This document shows, in pieces, positions 1-12,384 of a stretch of DNA of 64,000 nt (position 1 is the first letter of the stretch; each line of letters starts with the position of its first letter). The translations under genes and the position numbers were made by a program. This DNA is from Neodontobutis hainanensis (lineage: Eukaryota; Chordata; Actinopteri; Gobiiformes; Odontobutidae): assembly GCA_024349245.1 (NCBI GenBank), contig JALDNG010000007.1, forward strand, positions 5,506,501 to 5,570,500, written 5' to 3'. Below the pieces are notes generated by a model. It worked only from the letters and a program-made list of their open reading frames with translations. It was not told where the DNA came from and did no database searches.

Positions 1-1839
1 CCTGAAACTTCAGCTGTAACTTTCCTGTGGCCAGGACGCAGACTCAATGCAAGAGATATTGTGTGTGTGACGTGCTAAAACAGGTCAAAACACCGGACTC
101 TAGCAGAGTCGTATTTGTACAAAATAACCTTAAATTACCCTACTGTTTCAGAAGACATGTTTTTTTTCCACAACTCAAAGAGTCAGTAGTGGCATCTGTG
201 CCCTCTACTGGCTAAACGTTACACAGGGTTGCTTTAAGTGAAAGTTCACTGTTGAACTCTTGTCAATGCCCATGCTGTTCCTCATTCAGATCTTACAATC
301 AGAGAGCTCCTACAGCTACAGCAGAGGAGAAGACTCAGATAAACCCAGAGTTTCTCTCTTTCTAGGGTTAACACACTAACAACTGAGTTACACCTGCTTC
401 TTGAAAAAGGGCCAGAGGCTGTCTTGAAGAATGTGTAGTTAGGGAAGACTTTATGCAGTGTGTAAGTAGGGTGGAACAATACATCACTAAATTATTGTCA
501 TTATTGTTATTACTTAGTTCTCTTTTTTAAAGAATCAACGCGTGTGAGATACTGTAAATGTTAATGTGCACGGGGCTGTGTGTGTGGCTCATTAGTGCAG
601 TAGTTCAGAGGCGATTATTTATGGTTGTGTTGCCCAGCCTGCTGAGTCGTGGCACAGTCAGCAGCCATCTCCTTCATTACGCACACAAACATAAACGGAC
701 ACACACAGACATGCGGCTCTACAGGAGTTGTAAAGTTATCACACGTCCCCTTGTGTTTTATATACTACACTCACAAAGACACATCGGGCACACATTTCCT
801 TCAGCTTCTTTATCTCAATGTGCTAATGCCCGACACTGTGCGCAAGCCAAGCACAGTGCCCTTCCTCTAGTCCGGCGTCGTCCCGGTGACCTTGGGTGAG
901 TGTTGCCAGTGGCTGCTGCTGAGATTTCAGCGCAGGGGGTTGGAGGGTGGATGGAAAGAGCCTTGGCCAGTGATCACACAACTCTGCTCCTGATCTATCC
1001 CTTCGTCCGGCTGATGAATGAGAGAAAAGTTTTTAGCCTTTTTTGTGGACAGATGGCTGTGGAGTTTTTGCGAAGTTCATTTATGATGAAGGATTCCAGC
1101 TTCATCAACATCATTTATTTTCAAATTGTGTGTAAATGTGGTTTTCAAAAAAAAAAAAAAGTGACTGACTGATCACAAATTAAACTATTTTCAGACTTCC
1201 AGTTTTTACCACATGCCTGCTGAACAACTGCTGTGCTGTAGCGCTGTCTAAAAGAATAATGGAACAGTTCTTTCACTGTTAAGCCATTTGATGTCACAGA
1301 TAAAGCTGGTAATTTATAGTCATCATTATAATGAAGCGAAAACAGTGTGTGCTAAAACCACAAACCACTTGTTTCCTTCCTTCGTAGCCTCATATAGTAT
1401 AATATAATATATAATAAAGCAATACAAAATCTGACTCCAAACCCACAGCTGGTCCTTCACAGCAATCTGAATGACTGAAAGAATAATGACTGATGGCAGA
1501 GGAACACTAAGCTTCGAGGCATCCAAGATGTCTGCAGCAACAGTTTAATGAATCTGCTGTTGCCTTTAGCATTAAACTGGTGATCTCTTGTCTAAAGACA
1601 ACAATTCTATGCCACAAACCTGACAGGAGGCTCTTTTATGCCCTACAGTATTTGTCTACTGAGAATGTATGTGACAACACTAGGCTCACTGACCTATTGA
1701 ACTGTGCAGGCCTGTCTTATTTCTGATGAATTAAAGCCTTATTGAATGAGGAACCTGCAGTTTGTCTTGCAACACTGGGGTTTCTGTGAACACCGAGTGG
1801 GATTGGGACTGAACCATGAGAGAATGAAGTTTGGGACAC
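1..1839. other. Non-coding, no gene recognised
   Basis: Reading frames here are short, lack recognisable domains and are not supported by neighbours. A TTGGGTGAGT sequence at 892-901 looks like a splice donor, but there is no convincing exon before it. Nothing else stands out except the 22-bp repeat copy. Confidence 0.6.
1126..1147 (+). repeat. 22-bp direct-repeat copy matching 2650-2671
   Basis: Identical over 22 bp to the left arm and loop of the hairpin at 2650-2687, and followed here by an A-run (1147-1160) instead of the returning arm. The motif is partly GT-rich, so chance cannot be fully excluded. Confidence 0.7.
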
Positions 1840-2537
1840 AATCTAGTCCAGGCTCTTGTCTTGTCCAAACTAGATTATTGCAATGATCTACTGGCTGGAC
1901 TTCCTGCCTGCACAACCAAACCTGCAGCTGATTCAGAATGCAGCCGCAAGAGTGGTCTTTAAAGAACCAAAGAGAGCGAACGTAACTCCTCTCTTCATTA
2001 GGTTACACTGGCTCCCGGTTGACGCCCGCATTAAGTTAAGGCCTACAAGACCACCACTGGCTCCGCCCCCTCATATCTTCACTCACTAATACAGACCTAT
2101 GTTCCAACCAGATCCCTGCAATCTGCAAATGAACAACGTCTGGTTGTACCATCCCAAAAAGGAAAAAAATCACTCTCACATACTTTCTCTGGATCTGTTC
2201 CACATTGGTGGAATGATCTACCTGCTGCTACAAGATCAGCAGATTCTGTAGCCATCTTTAAAAAACACTTGAAAACACATCACTTCCGTCAACACCTGAC
2301 TGACAAACACTGAACTCTACTTCCTTTCTATTGATTCCTTTTCTTAAAAAAAAAAAAAAAAAAAACTAACAAAATGAACTTTCTTATCCTTAGCTTTGAG
2401 TACTGTGCTAGGTTTTAAATAGTTTTTTGTGCACTTATGCTTTTTGTTACCTTGTGTTGTTGAAATTGCTTCCATTGTTTTTCCTCACTTGTAAGTCGCT
2501 TTGGATAATGCTAAATGACTAAATGTAAATGTAAATC
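1840..2537 (+). mobile_element. 5'-truncated L2/CR1-like LINE: ORF2 C-terminus and 3' tail
   Basis: Translation in shifting frames shows motifs typical of the C-terminal end of fish non-LTR retrotransposon ORF2 proteins: KLDYCN near 1867, LIQNAAARV near 1934, LHWLPV near 2006, then YKTTTGSAP, WWNDLP near 2207 and FKKHLKTH before a stop at 2311-2313. Frame changes near 1920 and 2035 break the reading frame, so this is dead. An A-run follows at 2346-2365. The 3' tail at 2484-2537 reads TAAGTCGCTTTGGATAA and ends in ATGTAAATGTAAAT, the TGTAA-type repeat tail of L2-clade elements such as eel UnaL2. The 5' part is missing, as expected from target-primed reverse transcription. Confidence 0.85.
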
Positions 2538-2649
2538 TCACATCAATATATTAAGATTAGTTTGTAGGAATTAAAAACAAATGGACATATAGCTGTGCCA
2601 TGTAAATATATTTAAACTAAAGGACATTTTTAGTCATTATAGATCCTGG

Positions 2650-2687
2650 TTGTGTGTAAATGTGGTTTTCACCACATTTACACACAA
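2650..2687. repeat. Perfect 17-bp hairpin with 4-nt loop
   Basis: The arm TTGTGTGTAAATGTGGT at 2650-2666 is followed by TTTC and its exact complement at 2671-2687. The left arm plus loop (22 bp, 2650-2671) occurs again, identical and in the same direction, at 1126-1147. The two copies bracket the LINE fragment. Confidence 0.85.
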
Positions 2688-2689
2688 TT

Positions 2690-3524
2690 TTGTCAATTTT
2701 GTTACCTTTGTACGCCACCACCTCATTCAGACATGCTCGTGTGCGTTTGTACGTGTGTGTCTCCTGTCGCCCACCCAGCTGCTTCTGCTGCCATTTTGAG
2801 GAACAGCTGACATTTGCCTCCCCTCTCCATCAGATACATTGCTGGGCACGGGCCTCTGACATTTCAGCCTACGCGTGTGTTCGTGCGCCGAATTGTGTGT
2901 GCATGTGTGTGTGTGTAGTGAGTAACATGGGCAAGGCCCCCTGACATTTTATTGGATGCTAATGGTATTCATCACCACAGCAGCTGGACAGTGGGCGGGC
3001 ATGGCGACGTGTGTGTGTAAATGGCGCCTGTCATTCACCTGTAGCTGCTTGTGTGTGTCGTTTGGTGGAATCGACACACTGTAAGTTTATGGACGTGTGT
3101 TTTTTTGTCTATATGTCCGTGTGTGTCTGGAGGGCAGGCAGATAAAGGGGCCTGCTTTTTTCTGATAAGGACTCCCACCTCCACCTCTGTATCGCTCCAC
3201 TGTTCTACTGCTCCTCTTCATCCTTCTAGCACTTGCTCTCTATCCGTCATGGCAGCGCTACACCGTTTCTCTGTTTGTCATCATCCCTCTGTCTTCTCTC
3301 TTTATGCTTCTGACTGTATTCTATCATTCTACACTTGAAGCAACTCCCTCACTGGAAGCACTGGAAGAAAATAAAGAACACATCACTTGACTCACAATTA
3401 CTTAGGAGGTAATTAATTGTACAAACAGATTCACTTTTATGTTTTTATAAAACAAAATATAACATTTGATAGACTGAATTTTGTTTGATCTATTATTGGA
3501 TTATAACTCTTTTATACCATAGAT
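2690..3524. other. Non-coding, GT-rich, possible conserved blocks
   Basis: Unique-looking blocks around 2790-2870 and 2925-3040 carry repeated CTGACATTT and CAGCTG motifs between GT-rich stretches. No coding exon is recognised. Confidence 0.5.
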
Positions 3525-4138
3525 CAGCGGTCCCCAAACTTTTTTGCGCCACGAACCGGTTCAATGTTATATAATATTTTCACGGACCGGCCTTTAAAGT
3601 GTGGCGGATAAATACACAGAATAAAATGATACAAGCAGCATAAAAACTGTAATATTTTCTAAATATATTAATAAACATGTCTTTTAATGCAGGGTGCTTG
3701 GTCTCCAAGTGGTGAAGCTGTTTTGAAGGGTTCATTGCCTCATTAGAGAGCCGGCCACTGCAGATTATGCAGAGTGGGCTTGGTATGCAGGAATCACCTG
3801 TCGCTATAAATCCATATTTTAAGTAAGACTCTTGGTATTGTCTGTTAAATGCAGCTTACTTTGTCTTGAAAGTCATGCTCTTCTTCTGTCTCCTCACTGG
3901 GTCTTTTCCCCTTTGCGATGAAACTTTTAATTAACGTTTAATTCTAGCGGCAAGGTATTTTGTGACTGGGACAAACGTCAAGAGTGAGTCATAGAGAGAT
4001 GTAATAGAGGGAATCCAGTCATTTTTCAAAATAAAATGTTCAAAATCAGATAATAAATATAATGGAAATAATGTAAGTTATTTAGTGTTTCTCTGCAGCC
4101 CGGTACCAAATGACCGGCCCAGGGGTTGGGGACCGCTG
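3525..4138. mobile_element. Non-autonomous hAT DNA transposon with intact 8-bp target duplication
   Basis: The left end reads CAGCGGTCCCCAAACTTTTT and the right end, reverse-complemented, reads CAGCGGTCCCCAACCCCTGG. These are terminal inverted repeats of the hAT type, each followed inward by a related ACCGG-containing segment. The 8-bp sequence CCATAGAT lies immediately outside both ends (3517-3524 and 4139-4146) as a perfect target-site duplication, the hAT hallmark. The 614-bp interior has no transposase frame, so the element is a deletion derivative moved in trans. Confidence 0.92.
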
Positions 4139-4651
4139 CCATAGATCACATGCATACTTCAGTTTAGATATTTTTCAATAAAGACTGTTGATAAGCGCTG
4201 ACAATACTCCAAAGGGTCCCTAAGACAATACCTGCCATGCTAATGTGCTTTCACCATCTGTTGTTAAACATCTACAAGCTATGAACTTCTAATTACAAAT
4301 ATAGTCACACATTGTTGATCTCCATTAGGAATTTAGTCGGAAATCTCTGTGGTCAGGATCAGCTGTAGTAACAGCTGAAGAGGATTCAGTGAGCACTCCA
4401 AGGCTGGCAGGTGGCACGAGACGCACATCTTCACTTTAAAGCAGTTCTTCCTCCCTGGCCTCCACCAGTTAATAAGTGTAAATCTGACATCCATATAAAG
4501 AGAGAAGAGGGATCAGGCTGTAAGTGGTGCCCAGCAGGACGCCACACATAGCCTGTGGCTCAATGCTCTGATCTCACTCTTTGTACAACTTCCCTTATCT
4601 TTCACTCTGCATACCTCTGCTTTCAAGTCGCCACGTTCAAGTCAAGTCAAG

Positions 4652-4674
4652 CACACACACACACACACACACAC
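4652..4674 (+). repeat. (CA)n microsatellite
   Basis: An uninterrupted CA dinucleotide run of about 11 units. Confidence 0.97.
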
Positions 4675-5922
4675 TGGCTGCCTCTGAGGAAAAGTCGACC
4701 CTTCTTGACTTCTCTCCAGCATTCCCACTAAGCCATCACTTTTATTTTCTCTTCAGGCTATATTCCAAGAAATATAAATCATCCACATCCAGATATTACA
4801 TTTGGCACTGTTAACACCTGATCATTCTATTCAGAACATAAACAAACATGGACATCTTTGTATGCATTTCAATGAGAATTACATCTATCACATTCACATT
4901 TTATTATGAATCTTCTTTGTTCTCTTCTTTTTGATTTCTGTCTTCCCACCTACTTCTTCCTTAAGTCCTTGCAGTGTATCTCTATTCCCTCCTCTGCTTC
5001 TCTCTGTGTCTCCCAGCTGGCTGTTTAAGAGCAGTTTGCCATCTGATGCTCCTAGGAGAAGTAATTAAAGCCTGAATGTGTGGAGGTGTGTGCGCTGGGT
5101 GTAGAAATAGATTAATTTCATCATTGCTGGCTGGTGAACCCCAACCCCTCAAACTAAACTATCACCCATTCAGTCAGTCAGGTGTCACGTAATACTCGAA
5201 TAAATGGACTATTGTTTCATTTTCAAATAGCTAGATTTACTATTCTAGTAAACAACAAATGTACAAATGGCACCTAACTTTTAAAATACGTCAATGTGGT
5301 TGTCACACTATGATAGCGCTAATAATTTAACTATTACAAAATTTGGCTTCAAGCTGCACTTAAGGAACAAACAACATCGGCTGCATCCGTCGCTGTCATC
5401 CGTCCATCTGTTTTGATTCATGTCTTCTTCTCTGTATTTGGCTCTATCTGCCCATCTCTGTAGCTCTTGTCTCTTACTTGTTTTCTTGTGTTCTCTCTCA
5501 CTTGTCTTTCTGTCATTATTTCCAGTTCAGCCACACCCACCCCACCCGTCTAATCATCCATCACTCCTGAGCGCGAGCGTAAGTGAGTGAGTGAGAAGGA
5601 GTGAATGAGTCAGAGGAAGACAGTGAGCCGATGTGCGTCTGGCTTTTTGTTGTCAGTTGTGTTTGATCTGTTTACTTTGAAATAAGTGAGCGTGAGAAGA
5701 TGGAAGATAGACACCATGATGTAAGGTCTGGAGATTCCCAGAAGGGTGTTATTGTACTTTAATGTCAACTACTCCTGACATGCTGATACAAATAAAATAT
5801 AATCTGAAAATGTTAGTGTTAGTGGTAGCTTTAAATGACTTTACTTACTAGTGTCCATCATGTAGCATATTTTTCTGATATTGTGGAACTATATCTTTTT
5901 AATGATGAGCTGATTGAGATGA

Positions 5923-5946
5923 ATTATTATTATTATTATTATTATT
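5923..5946 (+). repeat. (ATT)n microsatellite
   Basis: A short run of ATT triplets in AT-rich sequence. Confidence 0.9.
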
Positions 5947-6360
5947 TTGTATTTTTTACTTTGGTTGTTTATTGATATGCCTTAACTTGCATCCATTGTT
6001 AAACAGCCTAGAAAACAACATCAAAAACTAGAATCTAGTCTCACGCCTTTTCAAAGAAATATAAAGAACATAAATGTAATTCCCACACTTAATCAGTGTC
6101 ATTGTATTTCTCATTTGACACATTTTATCATGGCGCTCTTGCAAAAATACCAACTTACACATTATTATTTTCAGTAAGGTTGCTCTTTACATTGATCCTG
6201 TTGCACATGTTGTCTCCTGGGAAATAATTACTGCTCAGGAAGTATTTTCATTTAAAGCCTTTCAGGTCTTCAAGCACATTTCTGTTGATGCGCTAAAAAA
6301 AGTGACCACCTTCAGATTGTTGAGAAGTTAATAGAAAAGGGTTGTTTTGTTGTATGTGCG

Positions 6361-6402
6361 TGCAACAGCTGTGTAAATGTGCAACAGCTGTGTAAATGTG
6401 CA
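6361..6402 (+). repeat. 19-bp tandem duplication
   Basis: The unit TGCAACAGCTGTGTAAATG occurs at 6361-6379 and again at 6380-6398, followed by the start of a third copy. Each unit contains the E-box CAGCTG. It is probably a replication-slippage product. Confidence 0.85.
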
Positions 6403-9400
6403 ATATACTGTTTTATAATAGTTTGTGTCATTCTCCCTGGTGATATTTGGTAATAGACATACTGTACTATGGGTTGTCAAAGCCTTTGCACAAAATGTGT
6501 CATTCGGGTTGGAGTTTTTTTTTTACTGTTTATGAACAGATTTTCAAAAGGAAATGAGTGTGTTTTTGTGTTGGGCAAATTAAATGAGATTTTATTCAAC
6601 CAAATTGCCACTGTGCTACAAAGCTACAAAGCCTCCCATGTCCAAGGTTTGCTTGGCCAAGACATGAATGTGCTACCCAAACTCAACCATAATACACAAG
6701 CGCCTGTGCCCAGTGTTTATTTCACCAGAAACAACATGACCACGACACATAATACAGTGGACGGTCTCTAGGAGAGCAACAGTCTCATTATGCTTGCAGT
6801 ACAGCATTTTGGCTGTGCTTTGATAACAGTGATACTGAAAGGGAAAAAGTATAAATGAAGGCTTGTAAATTTTTGTATTAAAAATGTTTAGGAGAAATAA
6901 AGATGCACAAAACAGTGGTTAGTATAAGCTGCAATTTGTCAAACCATGGTTGGAAAGACTAAAATCAATAAGGCATTCACATGCATATAAGACGAAAACA
7001 TCTAAGGCATTAAGGAAAAATCACTGAGGCGAAAAGTAAAGGTGAAGAGGGAAGAATGTTTAGATTTCGAGTGAAAAAAGAGCTGCGGACTTGTGTCAGA
7101 AGAGGAACACAGAAGAGGAGATGAAAGATGGTGGTGAATTTGGCTGTTTATCAACCAGAGGCTCTTGTGTGTTGGTAATGTTGATGGGTTTAAAGAGTCT
7201 TTGTATCTAAACAGAGTGAGCTGTATAGACTACATGATGCAACATGTACAGTATAGATAGAATTAACCAATAATATGGAGCCAAATGGTATTTGTGCTAA
7301 AGCTTCAGAATAGATCAGTTTCTCATTGAAGCTTGAGGTATGTCACTGCTTTTGTGTTTTGTTACCATGGCATTTTTGTGGCTTAGTGAGTAACATAGTT
7401 AACACACAGTAACTATTATGTCTTTCACATAAATTTCTGCCACCATATAATGAGATTAATGTAACCTAAAGAGATGAAGACACTTAGGATCTGAAATGGT
7501 TCTGGCTGCTCTGATGTCTCACACTTGAAGTGTAAGTGTTGGCTTTAATTACAGCTGAATGACAATGTGTGTTTCAGGTGTTACTGTAAATGTGTCATGG
7601 GGAAAACATTGCATAATTGAAATGTAAATTAGATTCAGAGTATCATTTTTTTGTATTGTATCTTTGAGAGAACCTTCCTATGCTAGCAGTCCATAGATAT
7701 CTGTAATACTGTATCTTTAGTGGGTCCTTCTTCTACTGGTGGTATATGTAAAACCAGTTAAAGATCACTTGCATATTATTGAAGTAAGTTAAAAGTAAAA
7801 GATTACAGGACTACGTTAAAATTAACTATCATACTGGTGTCAAGTCACATGACCTATAATGCAGTCTAATCCAGTGAGTTGTCTTCAGACACTGGGCAAA
7901 CTTGATTGCGGTGTTAATTAATGAGGGATGTCAAGATCCAGCGGCCCACAGCACATGGTTAAATGGCCACATGAACAGATGGAAACAATGAGAGGCAAAT
8001 GAAGTGGAGGATTGTGGAAGCCATTAGACGATGGATCCAGGCCATCACTGTGAGCAGCCCCGGGTACCATGGACAGCTCCTTCCACTAACAGCACCTGGG
8101 ACAGCTCCTCACAGTCTGAAGTCACACCTTAACCAAATACAGGCTCAGTCCAGATTGAACCACTGTCAGACATCAGGGGTGTTATGTCCCCATAAAGTTT
8201 ATATAAAGTAGGAAATGAGCTTTTGACCAGTCGGTCTGGATGAAGAGTTCAAACAGTGATTAGTGGGACTCAAGAGTCTGCCTAATGCTGATCAAATTGA
8301 GCCCACGTCTTCGAGTAGAAGCCCCAGAATACTATTAAATAACACTGTTAAGGGGTCATGGCCTGTTGTACCTAGATTGATTACATACATTTTTTGTTGC
8401 ATACTCAATAGCACAGTCTGAGAAGAGAAGAAGATGTAGAGAAAATTGTCTTGGCCAGTAATTAACCTCTTGCTTATTTGGCATAAAGGCTTTAATAAAT
8501 GCAATTGTTATGCTATTGTATGACACTTTTGGTTGTAAGTCAGAAATGGTTACAGTACAGTTTTTCCAGAAATGTAAGACCTCAGGTGGAAGTGAGTGAG
8601 GCACTGGGGATAAGGATCAAGAGAAAGGAGCAAAGAAAAGCAGCAATATGACTAAAAGAAGGAAGAATGAGATTAAATGGAAGAGTAAAAATATCTGGAG
8701 ATTCAGTCCAGAATTGTGCCAGTGATATTAGCCAGGGTGAAAGTGAGGACAAGTAGTTTTTCTTTCTAGCCTTCTGTCGTTTACTTGGCAGTGCAGATAC
8801 TCTGATTGTTCCAGTTTGGCAGAATCATTTTGTACTCAACCTCTCTTTTTTACTCTCTTTAAGTTAATGTGGAAAATAAAAGAGCACTTAGTGCTTTAAA
8901 TTAATGAATGCATAGTAAAAAGAAAACCTCTTTTGGGGACATATTCTGCTTGTGTTTGTGAGAAAACTGTAGCCAGCAGAAATAGTACTAGCCTATGCAA
9001 TATTTGTATTTTTTTTATTTGGCTCTATTTTAAAGAGGTTATTTGTTGTGGTAAAACACTTATTGACTTATTGTAAACCTAAGCCAGATAAAAGTCAATG
9101 TCATTTGTCATAACCACCTCAGACAGGGACATGTTTTTATTGCATCTTGTAGAACAGCTCAAGACTAAATTGTTCTAATAACATCTTGATAGGCAACAAA
9201 AGCTCTTTAGGAGAGATATTATAGTGTATAGTGTTATAGAGTATTATAGTCCTTAAGAGTCTCTTCTCATCAAAGTATTCTTTCCATTTGGGGAGAAATA
9301 AAATTCAACCAAAACCCAATGTTAAAAATGTCCATGTCTGATGGTATTAAAAAGTCTGACAGGTGACAATGGCAGCTCACTCATCTCAGACTGTGAGTTT

Positions 9401-9903
9401 TAATGTGTTCCTTCTTTACTGTCTTTGTTCTTCAGAAGGTAAACTGCCCACTAAAGGATTTAGTTTGAATTGAAAACGTTGTTACTTAATTCACTTATAT
9501 TGCAGTGTTAAATGCATAACTCCCATGACATTAGCCTTTGCCCTGTCTTACATTTCCAAGTCAAGTGTTGAGAGCCACTCAAGTACAAGGTGAAATATTG
9601 CCACAGTGCAGTTGTAGAGAAAGATTGTTTCAGGATTGGGGACTATTTCCTAACAGCCTCTACTGAAAGGGTTGACTCACTATATATTTCATTTCATACT
9701 GATATTAGACATATTTCTGTAGGTGCAGTGTATAGACTTCTTTGTATGTGTGGTTGTACTTTTGACCTCTTAGTGATTAACATTTTGTGCCCGATCTTCG
9801 AGTTGTGCATGGTTTGTGTGTGTGGGGTGACACAGCGACACAGGGCTCTCTGCTGTGGGAACAGCTGTCAAGGGAGGGGCGTGGGTAATGATGGCCATGC
9901 ATC

Positions 9904-9905
<2 letters not shown>

Positions 9906-9957
<52 letters not shown>
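9906..9957 (+). repeat. (TG)26 microsatellite
   Basis: An uninterrupted 52-bp TG run. It produces the Cys-Val repeat ends of spurious reading frames here. Confidence 0.98.
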
Positions 9958-9958
<1 letters not shown>

Positions 9959-12289
9959 TGTTTGAGCCGCTGTCTGCTCATACGTCATGTTTCTGTGTGT
10001 GCCTCTAAACCACTGGGGCCTCCAGACTTGTGTGCACAGACTGCGTGCTCACGAGCCTCCAGCCTGACAGTGTGTCAGAAAAGCTTTCTAATTGTGGTTA
10101 AAAGATGGCAGGCCACAGTCAGTCTAATTTATCATTCAGCCACTACACACACAAACACAGATCCACAAGTAGGTTACGCCTGGTGGCAGCTTCCTTTAAC
10201 TTATCACTTCACTGGTCTCCGAGATTACGTCGTCATGGGAAAACCTTTATCTGTCTAAATGTTTATTTCCTGTTTATTTTCTTCAGAAAATTAGTTATAA
10301 AAGTGGGACAACTGTTTCGGAGTCTCTCAACTTATACTTATAGTAACCTAAATGACAAAGGAGAAAATACCACATTTATATACATTCATTTGTATTGATT
10401 AGTCAAGTCAAGAGTCAAGCTTTACCTTTACCATCTTTAGTTTTTACTGCCTTCACAAATGTTCCATTCATCTTCTATGACATATAATGTATGTCAAAGT
10501 TATCCGCTGCGACACAAAAAGGGCATATTTGAACCAAAAATGTTAAAAAATTGGGCTAAAGATTTCTGGGTAGGAAGATAAGTTAAAAAAAATGAAATAA
10601 AACAGAAAATAGGCAGAAGGAGAGAAAGTGTGTTAATATGTGCTGGCAGCCTGCAGCCTCCAGAAGAAAGACTGTTCCTAACCCTGTCGTTTATTCTGTG
10701 TCCTCCCACCCTCCTTCCGTCTCACTGATTTGTTCATTTAATTCTCCTCCGTTGTGGTTCAGTCCTGATGCCTTTTGTGTGTTTTGGGTCCAGTTTTGTC
10801 AATTCAAACACTGCTTATTTGTGTAGCTTTGTTTTTACAACTTCATTATCTTTTGTGACGTTTGGCTCTGTGTGAAAAGCTGAATAGTGATAAAGTCATG
10901 ATACAAGTTATGTGGGCGCATTGTCTCACCTACTACACCGCGATTTAAATTCAGGTGCCTCCATATTAAATAGTTATCACACTCCTTCACAGCGAGCACA
11001 TTAAAGCTGAGTTTCGGCGCTAGCCTGTTTGTGTGTGTGGGTCATTTCTCCACCGTAGGTCAAGATTAAAGGATTTCCTGCGAGGAGAGCTGCTCACACG
11101 CTGGAAGGGGAGCCAGAGAGAGACAGGAGACACAGAGAGGTTTATGGAAGAGTTACTTTAAAGTCCAGACTGCGCAGAGGTCCGCAGGCCTGTCTGCTTA
11201 CCTGCTGGGGACAGCTAACGAATGACACACACCGTCTGCCTTCATCACAGTTAGCATTGCACAGTTTGACCAGAGACAGGCGCTGAGTTTACTGCCTGCA
11301 TGGGGCAGACTTTTACTTGTACCATACTCAACCATATCTAGTTATGTTATGTCTTCATGATCAAATCAATCAGCATGCTGTGCTAGGTCTGGCTACACAA
11401 GACAAATGACATAACCATCTTTAAGTCTTCTACTACCGTCTTCTTCTTTTTAGAAGAAAGCATTGCTATTCCTGATCCAAAACGCTTCATATGTTGTAGA
11501 TAGACTTTTGAGTGTTCATGATTATTTTTGGCACACACTTTAGAAGTGAATGAGTAACCTATTGTGACAGGTTACAATTAGGACTGGCATTATTGAACCA
11601 GTTCATATGTTGTCTTTTTTTAAATTGCGTTGACAATTTTTTAAATAATAGTCACTTTCTTTGACTAATGGTGCTGGCCCTAATGTCTTGAAGGTCAAAC
11701 ATCATGACCAGATGATTAAATACCACTGAATTGTGAATTACCAACCTGCAGTTGCAACTGAGACATTTATGAAGACACTGTAGGAGTCTTCCACTTTCAC
11801 ACAGTGAAACAGATATGATTAAATTAGTGAACAGAAATCTGTATTGAAAAGTCTGAACCTAGAAAATGAGAAGTGGAAATAGACAGCAGAAGCACTAATC
11901 TGGGCAAATGAGAAAGGAGCAGGAGAGACAATGTGGAGGAAATGGCCTAAGGTTTAAAAGTGAGCTGGTGTGTGGATGAAAATGTCTGTCAAAGAGCTCC
12001 ATTTCCGAGTGTGTGGTTGTGTGAGTGAGAGGTTAGTAGTGTTTGTGTGCATGACTCAGTCTGTGTGTGTGTGGCTTGTCCAGGAGGGCTGCTGGACATG
12101 CCAGTAGACTGTTGTACTTGGACACTGAGGAGGTTAACTAATCCCATGAGTGTGTGTCTGTCTCTATATGTGTGCATGGGGAGACAGGCAGCGCTGTAGG
12201 GCATCACCTTGGCAGAGGTATTAAATCTTTTTCATCCTCTCCACAAGCTGTGGGGAGAACCAGGAGACACATTTTCTTACAAACGTGCG
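9958..12289. other. Non-coding, no gene recognised
   Basis: No exon or transposon end is recognised. A more complex, GC-richer block lies at about 10910-11230. Confidence 0.55.
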
Positions 12290-12384
12290 CACACACACAC
12301 ACACACATGCACACACACACACACACACACACACATACAGGCACACATACACACACATACAGGCACACATACACACACATACAG
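12290..12384 (+). repeat. Compound (CA)n microsatellite with 22-bp higher-order repeat
   Basis: CA runs are interrupted by TG and TA steps. Toward the end a unit of about 22 bp containing ACATACAGGCACACATACAC is tandemly repeated, so slippage has acted at two scales. Confidence 0.95.

Larger units (their letters stand above)
4147..9905. other. Non-coding, no gene recognised
   Basis: AT-rich sequence with only microsatellites and the tandem duplication at 6361. A GC-richer, unique-looking block near 7905-8120 containing TTAATTAATGAGG may be a non-coding conserved element. Confidence 0.55.

Noticed and set aside
892..901. Possible splice donor TTGGGTGAGT ending the missing first exon
   Set aside because: The preceding frame (558-899) has no signal-peptide pattern expected of a TMEM132 start exon, and GTGAGT occurs often by chance.
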